64,000 bases of DNA from QYQL01 sp041674265 (GCA_041674265.1 JBAYWC010000001.1:55741-119740), one strand, 5' to 3'. Positions 15,977-25,105 are shown, numbered from the stretch's first letter. Notes: a model not told the origin generated them from the letters alone. Translations and numbers: made by a program.

Positions 15977-17301
15977 GGGCTTTCTCCTCTTTCCACCAAT
16001 TCCCGGCGCGATGCAACCCAGGCCATCGCTTCCGCGCGGGAAGTCAGCGAGCCTTCCAACTGCCGGACTTGCACGGCATCCAGGATGCGTTTGAAGAGCG
16101 GGCCGGGGTTCCAGCCCATCGAAATCAGGTCCCGGCCGGTGACGAGCGGCGGCGGAATCAGCGGCTCACGGGAAAATTCCTCCCGCTTCGCCTGGAGGAA
16201 GTCGTAGTTGTCGAGCAGTCCGTGGGACCCGAGGCAATCGACGCGGTGGAGTTCCAGTTCGTCGTCGATCGTCGGGCGCGCCAGAAAGCGTTTCAGGGTG
16301 GCGACGCGCATGTGTTGCACGTCTTTGAAGGCCATGTGGTTTTGGACCGCCGTCACCGCCGCTTCCGTCTGCGCGTTCGAAAACCGCAGGCGCTCGAAAA
16401 TTTGCCCCGTCATCGCCGCGCTGAGCGACTCGTGTCCGTTGAACCGGATCCTGCCGGTCTCATCGCGCTGGAAAGCCGCCGGCTTGCCGATGTCGTGAAG
16501 CAGCACGGAGAAAACCAGGGGAATCGAAACCGTCCCGGGCAGCAGCGAAAGCATCAGGCGCGTATGCACGAAGACATCTCCCTCGGGATGGAACTCCGGG
16601 GGTTGCTCGCATCCCTTCATCCTGGTCACCTCGGGCAGAAGGATCTCCAATAACCCGGATTCATCGAGCAGGTCGAAACCGCGCAAACGGGACGGGTGGA
16701 GGAAAATTTTCCCCAGCTCGTCCCGGATCCGTTCCGCGCTTACGCTCACGATCGACGGGGCCAGTTCCCGGAGTGCCTGCCAGGTGGAGGGATCGATTTG
16801 AAATCCCAGCGCGGCCGCAAAGCGGACGCCCCGGAGCAGCCGCAACTTGTCCTCCCGGAACCTGTCCGCCGGTTTGCCGATACATCGGATGATCCCCGCC
16901 CGCAGGTCCGCCTCTCCCCCGACAAAATCCAGGGTTTTTCCCTCCAACGGATCGAAGAAGAGACCGTTCACGGTGAAGTCCCGCCGTTGCGCGTCGCCTT
17001 CCGCCGTGGTGAACGTGACCGACTCCGGACGCCGGCCATCGAGATAGACCCCGTCCGCCCGGAATGTCGCCACCTGAAACTCCATGCCGTCTTCCAGGAC
17101 GACAATCACGCCGAACTGCGCCCCCACCGCGACGGTTCTCGAAAAAAGCTTTTGAACTTCCTCCGGATGCGCGCTGGTGGCCACGTCGATATCGTGGGCC
17201 GCGCGCCCGAGCAGCCGGTCCCGCACGCAACCGCCCGCGAAAAAGGCTTCGTGCCCCGCCTCGCGCAGGCGACGGACGATCCGCGTGGCGGTGGCTTCCA
17301 T
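15973..17301 (-). CDS. cca: tRNA nucleotidyltransferase / poly(A) polymerase family (CCA-adding type)
   Basis: Class II nucleotidyltransferase, expected to add or repair the 3' CCA of tRNA. The 442-aa product has the active-site GGCVRDRLLGRAAHDIDVAT (about residues 22-41; DxD carboxylates) and RRDFTVNGLFFDP. The ERIRDELGKI nucleotide-template helix follows, and then an HD-like domain (HDIGKPAAFQ, FNGHESLSA). The frame is open back to 17463, but ATG 17301 overlaps the yebC TAA as TAATG and gives the normal N-terminus. Poly(A) polymerase or split A-adding/CC-adding activities cannot be excluded without a second homologue being sought. Confidence 0.9.
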   Translation of the reverse strand: MEATATRIVRRLREAGHEAFFAGGCVRDRLLGRAAHDIDVATSAHPEEVQKLFSRTVAVGAQFGVIVVLEDGMEFQVATFRADGVYLDGRRPESVTFTTAEGDAQRRDFTVNGLFFDPLEGKTLDFVGGEADLRAGIIRCIGKPADRFREDKLRLLRGVRFAAALGFQIDPSTWQALRELAPSIVSVSAERIRDELGKIFLHPSRLRGFDLLDESGLLEILLPEVTRMKGCEQPPEFHPEGDVFVHTRLMLSLLPGTVSIPLVFSVLLHDIGKPAAFQRDETGRIRFNGHESLSAAMTGQIFERLRFSNAQTEAAVTAVQNHMAFKDVQHMRVATLKRFLARPTIDDELELHRVDCLGSHGLLDNYDFLQAKREEFSREPLIPPPLVTGRDLISMGWNPGPLFKRILDAVQVRQLEGSLTSRAEAMAWVASRRELVERGESP

Positions 17302-18032
17302 TACTTCACCGCGGCCCAGACGCGGTGGACATCGTCGTGGTCCTCCAGTTCCTGGAGGAACTCGCCGGCCTCGGCGCGTTGTTCGTCCGTCAGCGACGGA
17401 AATTGCTTCGCCACATAGCCGAGTTCGCTGGTCACCACCGACCAGCCATTTTGCGAAAGCCATTTCGAGGCGGAGGCCGTCGCCGTGCGCTCGGTGAGAA
17501 AACGGGCTCCCGTCGCTCCCTCCGGGATGTCGTCATTTTCCGCGTGGGTGAGGGGGACGACATCGTTCGCGCCGGCCTCGATCGCCGCCGCCTCGATGTC
17601 CGCTGCCGCATCCGGATGGTGCGCCTCGACGATCCCGACGTGGTCGAACAAAAATTTGTTGCTCCCCGGGGTGCCGAGCTGGCCCCTTTTGAACAACACC
17701 CGGATCTCGGGGGCGGTGCGGTTGTTGTTGTCGGTGAGGACTTCGACGATGACCGGAACCTTGTGCGGGGCGTATCCCTCGAAGACCAGATGGTCGAGCA
17801 CGAGCTTTTCCCCTCCGATTCCCGCGCCCTTCTTGATCGCCCGCTCGATGGCATCCCGCGTCACCGAAGCCTTCCTGGCCTTCTCCACCACGGCGAAAAG
17901 CCGGGCATTGCTCTCGACATCCGGCCCGCCCAGCTTGGCAGCCACCATCATCTCTTTCACCAGCTTGCCGACAACCTGGCCTTTCTTGAGGTTCGCGACC
18001 TCGCGCTTCGCATGCAACCACTGTCTTCCCAT
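17301..18032 (-). CDS. yebC: YebC/PmpR-family DNA-binding or translational regulator
   Basis: Member of the universally conserved YebC/TACO1 family, described as a transcriptional regulator and more recently linked to translation of proline-rich stretches. The 243-aa length is standard. Recognisable blocks are MGRQWLHAKR at the start, NARLFAVVEKARKASVTRDAIERAIKKG at about 42-69, YEGYAP-type FEGYAPHKVPVIVEVLTDNNNRTA, and the C-terminal LEDHDDVHRVWAAVK. First gene of the yebC-cca-GYF operon; the stop is coupled to cca. The upstream ~130 bp holds no other feature I can support. Confidence 0.95.
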   Translation of the reverse strand: MGRQWLHAKREVANLKKGQVVGKLVKEMMVAAKLGGPDVESNARLFAVVEKARKASVTRDAIERAIKKGAGIGGEKLVLDHLVFEGYAPHKVPVIVEVLTDNNNRTAPEIRVLFKRGQLGTPGSNKFLFDHVGIVEAHHPDAAADIEAAAIEAGANDVVPLTHAENDDIPEGATGARFLTERTATASASKWLSQNGWSVVTSELGYVAKQFPSLTDEQRAEAGEFLQELEDHDDVHRVWAAVK

Positions 18033-18159
18033 AAGTTCCCAATTTACCCGCTTCCACCCCCGCGTGCAATTCCATTTGCCCCGGTTGTCCTTCGACTTGC
18101 TCCCTGGCGGCTGTCGGGGTAGATCGTTCCTGTGCCAGCCATCTTGACTCTATTGGGGC

Positions 18160-18378
18160 ATGCTTCTCCTGATGAAACTGCCGGTGGTTTGGTGGGCGTT
18201 TGCCATGGCGGGCGTAATTCATGGCATCATTGTGATGCTGCTCGTCTGCATTGTTGTGATGGAGCATCACCCCGTCGCGCGCTATCATGAGCGCGGCCCG
18301 ATGACCGGTTTGGCCCAGCTTATGGCGCACATTCTCTATGGCTTGGTGTTGGGCGTGATCGTGCAGGCATTGCAGTAA
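18160..18378 (+). CDS. Small two-helix membrane protein, unknown function
   Basis: A 72-aa ORF with two hydrophobic helices (about residues 8-33 and 50-70) separated by EHHPVARYHERGPMTG. The histidine-rich loop and the second helix AHILYGLVLGVIVQAL look like a genuine membrane protein rather than chance. An alternative ATG at 18172 gives a product four residues shorter. It is 52 bp upstream of holA on the same strand. I do not recognise the family; it may be a truncated relative of a larger membrane protein. Confidence 0.5.
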   Translation: MLLLMKLPVVWWAFAMAGVIHGIIVMLLVCIVVMEHHPVARYHERGPMTGLAQLMAHILYGLVLGVIVQALQ

Positions 18379-18430
18379 CAGGCAGGAACTTTCTGGAGAT
18401 ATTCCGGAGACCTGTCTAAAGTCCCGGCGA

Positions 18431-19537
18431 ATGGCGCCCAAAGCAACCTCCTCCTATTTCATCACCGGATCCGACGAGGCGGCCGTCAAAAAAGCGGCCG
18501 TCGCGCTGGCCGCCGAGCTGGCACCTGGAGCCGATGCCTTCGGCCTCGAGACCATCGACGGGGCGGTGGAGACCGTGGACGCCGCGGCGGGGAAAATCCA
18601 CGCGACGTCTCAGGCCCTGTTGACCCTGCCATTCCTGGGCGGCTCGAAGCTGGTCTGGCTGAAGAGCGCGACATTCCTTGCCGACACCGTCACCGGACGC
18701 TCGGAGTCGGTCGCGAATGCCCTGGAGGGCCTCTGTGCCATCCTTAAGAATCCGCTGCCGGACGGGGTTGTCTTTTTGATGAGCGCCCCCGAACCGGACA
18801 AGCGCCGCTCCGCCTACAAGCAACTCACCAAACTCTGCAAGACGAGCCTCCACGACAAACCGGACCTCGGATTCCGGGCCGGTGAGGAAGAGGTCGTTTC
18901 CTGGACGGCCGGAAAAGCCCGCGACCGCGGGCTGAAAATCTCGCATGAAGCCGTGGAGGCACTTGCGGCAAGGGTCGGCCTCGACTCGGGCCAGCTCGAC
19001 AATGAGCTGGATAAATTGGAGACGGCATTCGGGCCCGGCCACCCGATCGGGGCGCCCGACGTGCGGGCGCTTGTTCCCGCGACCCGCGAAAGCGGGATCT
19101 TCGATATTGGGAATGCCATTTCCGCAAGAAATCTCCCGCTGGCATTGGAGACGCTTTCCCAACTTCTCCGCCAGGGGGAAAAGGGGGTCGGCCTTCTTCT
19201 CGCCTCGATTGTGCCAACGGTCCGGAACCTTCTTTTGGTGAAAGATCTGCTCGTTCGCCACAAGCTGCAGCCACCGGCCCAACCCCAGTTTTTTGGCTCC
19301 GCCCTGAACAAACTCCCCCCTGCCGACATCGACCACCTTCCCAGAAAAAAGGACGGGACGCTGAACATGTATCCGCTGGGGATCGCCGCGCGAAACTCGG
19401 TTCATTATACTGCCGCGGAGTTGCACCGGGCGTTCCAAGGCTGTGCCGAGGCCAACCTTCAGATGGTGACCAGCCAGGCAAGCGACGAAGTCGTCCTCAC
19501 TCGCCTCCTGGCCGGGTTCATGACCCGGGCCGCCTGA
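18431..19537 (+). CDS. holA: DNA polymerase III delta subunit
   Basis: Clamp-loader subunit that opens the beta clamp. The 368-aa product is of usual length and has the weakly conserved HolA layout. An N-terminal AAA+-like domain without a Walker A motif includes FITGSDEAAVKKA and the LLTLPFLGGSKLVWLK strand. Domain II follows with VEALAARVGLDSGQLDNELDKL near 175-196, and then the C-terminal collar domain with LALETLSQLLRQGEKGVGLLLASIV near 236-260. No neighbour in the window is a replication gene. The TCTAAAGT stretch at about 18414 may be a -10 region. Confidence 0.88.
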   Translation: MAPKATSSYFITGSDEAAVKKAAVALAAELAPGADAFGLETIDGAVETVDAAAGKIHATSQALLTLPFLGGSKLVWLKSATFLADTVTGRSESVANALEGLCAILKNPLPDGVVFLMSAPEPDKRRSAYKQLTKLCKTSLHDKPDLGFRAGEEEVVSWTAGKARDRGLKISHEAVEALAARVGLDSGQLDNELDKLETAFGPGHPIGAPDVRALVPATRESGIFDIGNAISARNLPLALETLSQLLRQGEKGVGLLLASIVPTVRNLLLVKDLLVRHKLQPPAQPQFFGSALNKLPPADIDHLPRKKDGTLNMYPLGIAARNSVHYTAAELHRAFQGCAEANLQMVTSQASDEVVLTRLLAGFMTRAA

Positions 19538-19559
19538 TCGCCACCCAGACTTGCTTTCA

Positions 19560-19668
19560 TCCCGAAAACCGCTCTGCCTGCTCTCTGCGGCTCTGCGTGG
19601 GGAATCGCTGAATTTGGGTTCATGGCAAATTCTGTGGTTTGGGAGAAACGTTTCTCTTTGACATCTCC
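19560..19668. repeat. Dispersed intergenic repeat copy A (GGAATCGCTGAATT type)
   Basis: The gap between holA and the convergent YyaL-type gene contains CTCTGCGTGGGGAATCGCTG followed by AATTTGGG at about 19594-19621. Almost the same phrase, with GAGG instead of GGGG and ending AATTCGGG, recurs at about 43726-43752. The flanking CTGCTCTCTGCGGCTCTGCG is low-complexity. No coding potential; a decayed dispersed repeat. Confidence 0.6.
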
Positions 19669-21690
19669 TTATAACGCGGTCACGGGAGCCTGGCAGGTAA
19701 AATTCCTGCATTCGTAAAGGGCGGGTTTTCCGTCCACTTTTGTCATCCCCCGCGCCGGAGGGAAATCCTTGGAGAAGAAGTCCACGGCATCCTGCGAATC
19801 GAGGAGGATCCGAACCGCGCGGGGGCGGAATGTTCCGGCCAGGCGGTCGAGCAGGGGCCGCGATTCCGCCGGGCCTCCGACAATGATGAGGTGCTCGGGC
19901 GGGGACATCGCGAGATCGAGCGCGACGAGCATTTGCGGCACGCCTGTTGGAACCCGTCCCATTTGCGCGGCGTGGGCGGCGAGGATCCTGCGTGCCCGGT
20001 CCTCGTGGCTGTCCCGGTGGAGAATCCTGCCGATCCGCAGGAGGTTGAGCGCGCTGACTGAGTTGGCGGACGGTTCGGCTCCGTCATAATCTTCTTTCAG
20101 GCGCAAAGGCATCAGGGGATCCCCGGCCCTGCTGCTGAAATATCCCTCTTCCCCCCAAAACAACTCGTCCTGGCGCTTCTGGAGCGCGAGCGCCTTTTCC
20201 AGCCAGCGCAGTTGGAAGTCCGCCTCGTAGAGACCGAGAAGTCCCTGGATGAAAAACGCATGGTCCTCCGCGAAGCCGGGAATGTCGGAGGGTTCTCCCC
20301 GCCACGACCGAAGAAGGTCGCCTTTCCGGTTAAGGTGCGCGGAAAGAAAATCCGCGGCGCGCGCGGCGGCCTCGAGGTAGCGCGGTTCCGCGAAGGCCCT
20401 TCCCGCGAGGGCAAATGCCGAAATCATGAGGCCGTTCCAAGCGGTCAGAATCTTGTCGTCGAGATGCGGGCGCGGGCGCAGGTTGCGACGGGCAAGAAGG
20501 ATTTTCCGGCTGGCCGCAAGCGGGGCGGCGGTTGATTCGGTTTCCGGCGAGGACGCGATGAGGATATTTTTCCCGGCAAACTCCCCATGCGGATCGCTGC
20601 CGTCGGGAGCGTTGCCTCCTTCCTCCACCCCGTAATGCGCGCAGAAAATCCGCGCGTCTTCCGCGGGAAGGAGTTCTTCGATCTCGCGTTTGGACCAAAC
20701 ATAGAACGCCCCTTCCGCATGGTCGTGGCTGCCGTGCGCGACGGGGCTGTCCGCATCTTCGGCGGAATAGAACCCGCCGAGCGGATGCGTCATGTCGCGC
20801 AGCACATAATCGAGCGTGCTCCGCGCGGTCGTTTCAAAAAAAGGATCCTTCGTGATCTGCCAGGCCTCGACGAGCGAGACGGCGATCTGCGCCTGGTCGT
20901 AGAGCATTTTCTCGAAGTGGGGGACATGCCAGAATTCATCGACGGAATACCGGTGGAACCCGCCGCCCAGCTGGTCCCGCATCCCTCCCCGCGACATGGC
21001 GCGAAGCGTCTCCAACGCCATCCGGCGGGATTCTTCGCCGCCGCGGAAAAGAAAATTCAGCACCGGAGGGCGCGGGAATTTCGGGGCTCCCCCGAATCCT
21101 CCGTGGCGGGTGTCGAAGGTCCCCGCAAACGCCCGCTCTCCGTCCGCCAGCCATTCCGGCGAAAGGCCCGCATTCGGGGCGGGGGAGAAAGTCCTGAGCC
21201 CCGGCATCACACGTCCGGCCTCGGATTCGATCCGTTCGCGGTCTTCATTCCAGAGCTTTTCGATTTGCCGGACGACCCGCGGAAATCCCGCGCGCCCGTA
21301 ACGGTCTTCCGGCGGAAAATAGGTGCCGCCGAAAAAGGGATGCCCGCCGGGCGTGAGCCAGACGCTCATCGGCCACCCGCCGCCTCCGGTCGTTGCCTGG
21401 ACGAAGGCCATATACACCCGGTCCACATCCGGGCGTTCCTCGCGGTCCACCTTGATATTGACAAACGCCCGGTTCAGCAGCGCCGCAATCGCCGGATTTT
21501 CAAACGACTCACGCGCCATGACATGGCACCAGTGGCATGTCGAATATCCGACCGAGAGAAACACCGGCTTGTTTTCCGCCCGCGCCCGCGCGAACGCCTC
21601 TTCCCCCCAGGGATGCCATTCCACCGGATTCTCCTTGTGCTGGAGCAAATAGGGCGACTTCTCCCCCGCCAACGCATTTTCAAATGCCAT
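19669..21690 (-). CDS. YyaL-type thioredoxin-domain protein (DUF255 / SSP411 family)
   Basis: Two-domain protein of the YyaL/spermatogenesis-associated-20 family: an N-terminal thioredoxin-like domain followed by an alpha/alpha-barrel glycosidase-like domain. In the 673-aa product, SPYLLQHKENPVEWHPWG lies near residue 12, the CHWCHVM redox-type motif near 52-58, then FVNIKVDREERPDVDRVYM and GGGGWPMSVWLTP. The barrel has GGFHRYSVDEFWHVPHFEKM. ATG 21690 gives the family start MAFENALAGE; an ATG-less extension to 21714 is possible. Biochemical role is unknown for the family. It is monocistronic and convergent with holA. Confidence 0.9.
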   Translation of the reverse strand: MAFENALAGEKSPYLLQHKENPVEWHPWGEEAFARARAENKPVFLSVGYSTCHWCHVMARESFENPAIAALLNRAFVNIKVDREERPDVDRVYMAFVQATTGGGGWPMSVWLTPGGHPFFGGTYFPPEDRYGRAGFPRVVRQIEKLWNEDRERIESEAGRVMPGLRTFSPAPNAGLSPEWLADGERAFAGTFDTRHGGFGGAPKFPRPPVLNFLFRGGEESRRMALETLRAMSRGGMRDQLGGGFHRYSVDEFWHVPHFEKMLYDQAQIAVSLVEAWQITKDPFFETTARSTLDYVLRDMTHPLGGFYSAEDADSPVAHGSHDHAEGAFYVWSKREIEELLPAEDARIFCAHYGVEEGGNAPDGSDPHGEFAGKNILIASSPETESTAAPLAASRKILLARRNLRPRPHLDDKILTAWNGLMISAFALAGRAFAEPRYLEAAARAADFLSAHLNRKGDLLRSWRGEPSDIPGFAEDHAFFIQGLLGLYEADFQLRWLEKALALQKRQDELFWGEEGYFSSRAGDPLMPLRLKEDYDGAEPSANSVSALNLLRIGRILHRDSHEDRARRILAAHAAQMGRVPTGVPQMLVALDLAMSPPEHLIIVGGPAESRPLLDRLAGTFRPRAVRILLDSQDAVDFFSKDFPPARGMTKVDGKPALYECRNFTCQAPVTAL

Positions 21691-21859
21691 GCGCTGCAAT
21701 ACGCCCTCCCCCACCCGGCTTCAACCGGGAAGAGGCAGAAACTTGGAAAACCACGATCCGGAAAAGCCCAGGAGAGCATCGGCATCAAGGCCGGCATTTT
21801 CCCAGGCAACTTCCTTTGGAGAGCGGTGCCTGCAGGGATCAATAAACCTGAAAACAGAT

Positions 21860-21991
21860 TTTTAGACAGGATTCACAAGATTTGCAGGATTCACGGGAAA
21901 TGGATTTATGCCTACTCCAAACTGGACGCCTTGATGCAGGCGGCAGGACTCCATAACCCTTTCCTGTTAATCCTGTAATCCTGTCAAAAAT
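21860..21991. repeat. Imperfect inverted CAGGATT-repeat element
   Basis: Left side 21860-21909 reads TTTTTAGACAGGATTCACAA then further CAGGATTCACGGGAAA units. The right side 21957-21991 is CCTTTCCTGTTAATCCTGTA followed by ATCCTGTCAAAAA, the reverse complement of the same CAGGATTA/CAGGATT unit string. The arms flank ~47 bp and could form a long imperfect hairpin. Strings of ACAGGATT units are known as a recurring non-coding repeat in many bacterial genomes. No gene is present. Confidence 0.7.
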
Positions 21992-22013
21992 TCTTTGACC
22001 GCCGAATCCGGGA

Positions 22014-22054
22014 CCAAAAAAAGGGACGGCCTCTCGCACGAGAGGCCGTCCCTT
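22014..22054 (-). terminator. Rho-independent terminator downstream of pheT
   Basis: Perfect 16-bp stem (22021-22036 with 22039-22054) around a 2-nt loop, core GGGACGGCCTCTCG. On the minus strand the stem is followed by an uninterrupted T-tract (complement of the A-run at about 22014-22022). The A/T-rich flank on the other side (GAAAAATTTT) might give weaker function in the other direction. It lies 257 bp beyond the pheT stop, leaving room for a 3' transcript. Confidence 0.85.
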
Positions 22055-22310
22055 GAAAAATTTTGCCCCGCTTGTGCCGTTCCGAAACATTTCCCGTTCC
22101 CTCTGTATAGGGTGGATGACCGCCTGCCCTGCGCTCTGACTTCCAGTGAAGGCCTGTCATGGCGCCGGGGGCCAAGCCTCCGGGTTTGATTTAATTATCG
22201 GTTCGGGAGTTTGCTTCGTTTAATCGCGAACACAGAAGGGCAAATCTGTTGCGGCGGGCGGACGATTTTCATGTCCCTCCACCGCGAAACCCAACAAAAT
22301 TTGGAAAGAA
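22055..22310 (-). other. pheT 3' region, non-coding, possible small RNA
   Basis: The 256 bp between the pheT stop and its apparent terminator has no ORF with supporting features. On the minus strand it contains GC-rich self-complementary stretches (for example CCCGGAGGCTTGG with CCCCCGG) and ends in the strong terminator, as a stable 3' RNA or an independent small RNA would. I could not match it to 6S, SRP or tmRNA consensus motifs. It may simply be a long 3' UTR. Confidence 0.25.
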
Positions 22311-24656
22311 CTATTCCCGGAAATCGACCCCCAGGCACTGCTTCAATCCGGCTTTCAAGCGGTCCGTGGCGGCGCTGACTTCCTCTGTTGTCAGGGTCTT
22401 CCCGGCGGACCGGAATGTCAAGGAAATTGCGAGCGATTTCCGGTCGGACGGAAGTTTTTTTCCGGTGGGATCGGCAAACAAATCGAAGAGTGAAACCGTT
22501 TCCAAAAGCGGTTCGTTTTGCGCGAGCACCGCGGCGCGAACGTCTCCGTAGGCCAAGGGCAGCGGAGCGATGAGGGAGATGTCGCGGGAGGAGCCGGGGA
22601 ATTTCGGAAGCGGCTTCATCGCGCTCGCGGGATTCAGCGCGCCCTTCCACGCTTCGGCGTCAAATTCCGCCGCGACGACGGATGTGGCGGCGTCGAGCTT
22701 CCGGGCTTCGGCGGGATGCAGCGTTCCCAAAACCCCGAAACGGATTCCATTCTTGAACACCTCGATGGCGGCACCGAAGGGAAGCGGGGGATTCGGGAGC
22801 GGGGCAAAGTCTTCATCGACCAATCCCGCGAGTTCCGCGACGGCCCCCTTGAGATCGAAAATATCCCAATTTCTACCAACGGTCCCGCGCCAGTCGGGCG
22901 CGGAAAGGACTCCGGTTGCCACAAGCGCGATCCGGGCGGCCTCGCCGGAAGCGGAAAAAATCCTGCCGCATTCGAACAGGCGGACCGATGGCGCGCCAAG
23001 ATCCAGGTTGCGTTTCAACGCGGCAAGCAGGCCCGGCAGCAAACTCGTGCGCAGGCGCGACTGGTCGTCTCCAAACGGGTTTTTGAGTTCGACGGCCGGA
23101 CCGAACCACGCCGCGTCCGCAACCGGAACGAGCGTGCTCGTGCGGGCTTCCGAGAACCCCAGGCCCACCAGCGAATGCCGTCGGGCCATCGCAAAATCGT
23201 AGGCGGCATCGGGCGCGGATGAGGCGGCAAAGAGGCCCGAGGTATTGGAAGGAATCCTCTCGATCCCGACCACCCGGGCGATTTCCTCGATCAGATCGAC
23301 TTCTCGGGTCAACTCGCGCCGGAAACCGGGAACGGACCAGGTGGAATCCCCGCCGCCAGACGATTTTTCCAGCCCAATCCTGGAGAGCGAGCCTTCGATT
23401 TCCTCGTCCGAAAATTCTGTCCCGAGCAGTGAGCGAACACGGCCGTGGCGGAGCGCGATCTCCGTGCGGGCCCAATGGCTGCCGGCTTCGAGCACGACAT
23501 CCCCGGCCACCCCACCGGCCACTTGGACGATCAACTCCGCCGCTCGCGCGGACGCGGAAGCCACCATCTCGGGATCGACGCCGCGCTCGAACCGGTAGCT
23601 GGAGTCGCTGATCAGCCCGAACGAACGGGACGCGCGGCGCACAAAAGCGGGGTCGAACACCGCGCTCTCGAGAAGGATGTCGGTCGTCGTGGCGGAGACC
23701 CCCGAGTCTTCGCCGCCCATCACGCCCGCGAGCGCAACCGGACGCGTGTCGTCGGCGATCACGAGATCCTCGCCGCCAAGCTCGTAACTCCGGCCATCGA
23801 GGGCCCGGAAATTTTCGCCTTCGTCCGCGCGCCGAATGCGGAGCGGGCCTTCGATCTTCGCGGCATCGAAGGCATGCAGAGGCTGGCCCAGCTCGAAGAG
23901 GACGTAGTTGGTGACATCGACGACATTGTTCACCGGACGCAGCCCAACCGCGGCGAGACGATCGGCCAACCACCGGGGACTCGGCCCAACCTTTACCCCG
24001 TGAATCCGCCGCAAGGTGTAATAGGAACACTCCGCGGCTTCGAGCTTCACCGCCTGACCGGCGGGAGCGGTCGCCGGCGCGGGGATCCCCGGCGATGAAA
24101 GCGGGAGGCCGGCAAAGACCGAGATCTCGCGGGCAACTCCCAGATGGCTGAGCCAGTCCGGGCGGTTCGGCGTGATCTCGAGCTCGAAAATCACATCCGC
24201 TGGAAAACAATCCGCGATCGGGGAACCGACGACCGCCTCCGCGGGCAGAATCAGCAGCCCGTCGGCATCGTCTGCCAGCTTCAATTCCTTCGCGCTGCAC
24301 ATCATCCCTTCGCTTTCGACCCCGCGCAGCTTGCCGGCCTTGATTTTGAAATCCCCGGGCAGCACCGCGCCGGGCAGCGCCAGCGGCACCTTGTCGCCGA
24401 CCTTGTAGTTTTTTGCCCCGCAAACAATCTGCCGGGGCGTTCCCGATCCGTCATCCACTTTGCAGACGCTGAGGCGGTCGGCATTCGGGTGCTGGCCGGA
24501 CTCGAGGATCTGAGCCACGACCACCTTGTCGAAGGCCGCGCCGCGCGTCTCGATCCCGGCCACCTCCAGCCCCGCCCGGCGGAACAGCGCCTCCAGTTCG
24601 GAAGGGGAGAGATCACAATCCACGAAATCGCGGAGCCAGTTGAGCGAAACTTTCAT
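22311..24656 (-). CDS. pheT: Phenylalanine-tRNA ligase beta subunit
   Basis: Large subunit of the (alpha-beta)2 PheRS that charges tRNA-Phe and holds the editing site. The 781-aa product is typical in length. It begins MKVSLNWLRDFVD, followed by the tRNA-binding OB domain (VVVAQILESGQHPNADRLSV, about 44-63) and GVESEGMMCSAKEL. The B3/B4 editing domain comes next, then B5 (RVVGIERIPSNT), and a C-terminal ferredoxin-like anticodon-binding domain ending LKAGLKQCLGVDFRE. The catalytic alpha subunit gene pheS is not adjacent, unlike the common pheST order. A PIN-domain gene lies 48 bp upstream on the same strand and a terminator lies downstream. Confidence 0.96.
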   Translation of the reverse strand: MKVSLNWLRDFVDCDLSPSELEALFRRAGLEVAGIETRGAAFDKVVVAQILESGQHPNADRLSVCKVDDGSGTPRQIVCGAKNYKVGDKVPLALPGAVLPGDFKIKAGKLRGVESEGMMCSAKELKLADDADGLLILPAEAVVGSPIADCFPADVIFELEITPNRPDWLSHLGVAREISVFAGLPLSSPGIPAPATAPAGQAVKLEAAECSYYTLRRIHGVKVGPSPRWLADRLAAVGLRPVNNVVDVTNYVLFELGQPLHAFDAAKIEGPLRIRRADEGENFRALDGRSYELGGEDLVIADDTRPVALAGVMGGEDSGVSATTTDILLESAVFDPAFVRRASRSFGLISDSSYRFERGVDPEMVASASARAAELIVQVAGGVAGDVVLEAGSHWARTEIALRHGRVRSLLGTEFSDEEIEGSLSRIGLEKSSGGGDSTWSVPGFRRELTREVDLIEEIARVVGIERIPSNTSGLFAASSAPDAAYDFAMARRHSLVGLGFSEARTSTLVPVADAAWFGPAVELKNPFGDDQSRLRTSLLPGLLAALKRNLDLGAPSVRLFECGRIFSASGEAARIALVATGVLSAPDWRGTVGRNWDIFDLKGAVAELAGLVDEDFAPLPNPPLPFGAAIEVFKNGIRFGVLGTLHPAEARKLDAATSVVAAEFDAEAWKGALNPASAMKPLPKFPGSSRDISLIAPLPLAYGDVRAAVLAQNEPLLETVSLFDLFADPTGKKLPSDRKSLAISLTFRSAGKTLTTEEVSAATDRLKAGLKQCLGVDFRE

Positions 24657-24704
24657 ATGCGTTGGAGAATCAAGGCAAGTCGGAGCGGAACGACCAGCCT
24701 TTTT

Positions 24705-25082
24705 TTACGGCAATAGGAAGGCCCCAGGGATTCCGGTGTCCAGGGTGGCGAGTTCGGCACCGTTCTTCTGCGCCAGGGCAAAAAGACGGATGTCGGTGGC
24801 CCGCGAGGCGGATGCGCACCAGGCTGGAAACCCGGACGACGGGAGATTATCCGGCAGGAACGAATGACTTCCTCCCAGCGAGCGAAGCATGCCTGCGAGC
24901 GTGGCCACCGCATCCTTCACCCCGACACTTCCCGCTCCGCGCTGCACCGAGATGCGCACGAACCCCAGATCCGAGATCGCCGAGGTCAGCAGCCGGACGC
25001 CGCGCCTGCGTTTCATCGCGCCAACCCATATGGCGGTTCGCCGGTGGTCGGCATGGTCGGCCCAACCCCACGCCAGGAGCAC
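24705..25082 (-). CDS. PIN-domain protein (VapC-like), first acidic residue altered
   Basis: Looks like a VapC-type PIN ribonuclease. From GTG 25082 the 125-aa product has LLAWGWADHADH, the central LLTSAISDLGFVRIS, and the C-terminal acidic part SRATDIRLFALAQKNGAELATLD. In-frame sequence just upstream reads ILGVNVLLAW, where PIN proteins usually have an aspartate before VNVLL (LDVNVLL). Here it is glycine, so the first metal ligand seems lost. No ATG is available and no antitoxin gene is adjacent; the gene before it encodes a secreted protein. Probably a decaying or orphan toxin. Confidence 0.6.
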   Translation of the reverse strand: MLLAWGWADHADHRRTAIWVGAMKRRRGVRLLTSAISDLGFVRISVQRGAGSVGVKDAVATLAGMLRSLGGSHSFLPDNLPSSGFPAWCASASRATDIRLFALAQKNGAELATLDTGIPGAFLLP

Positions 25083-25105
25083 ATTGACACCCAGAATTGT
25101 CCGGG

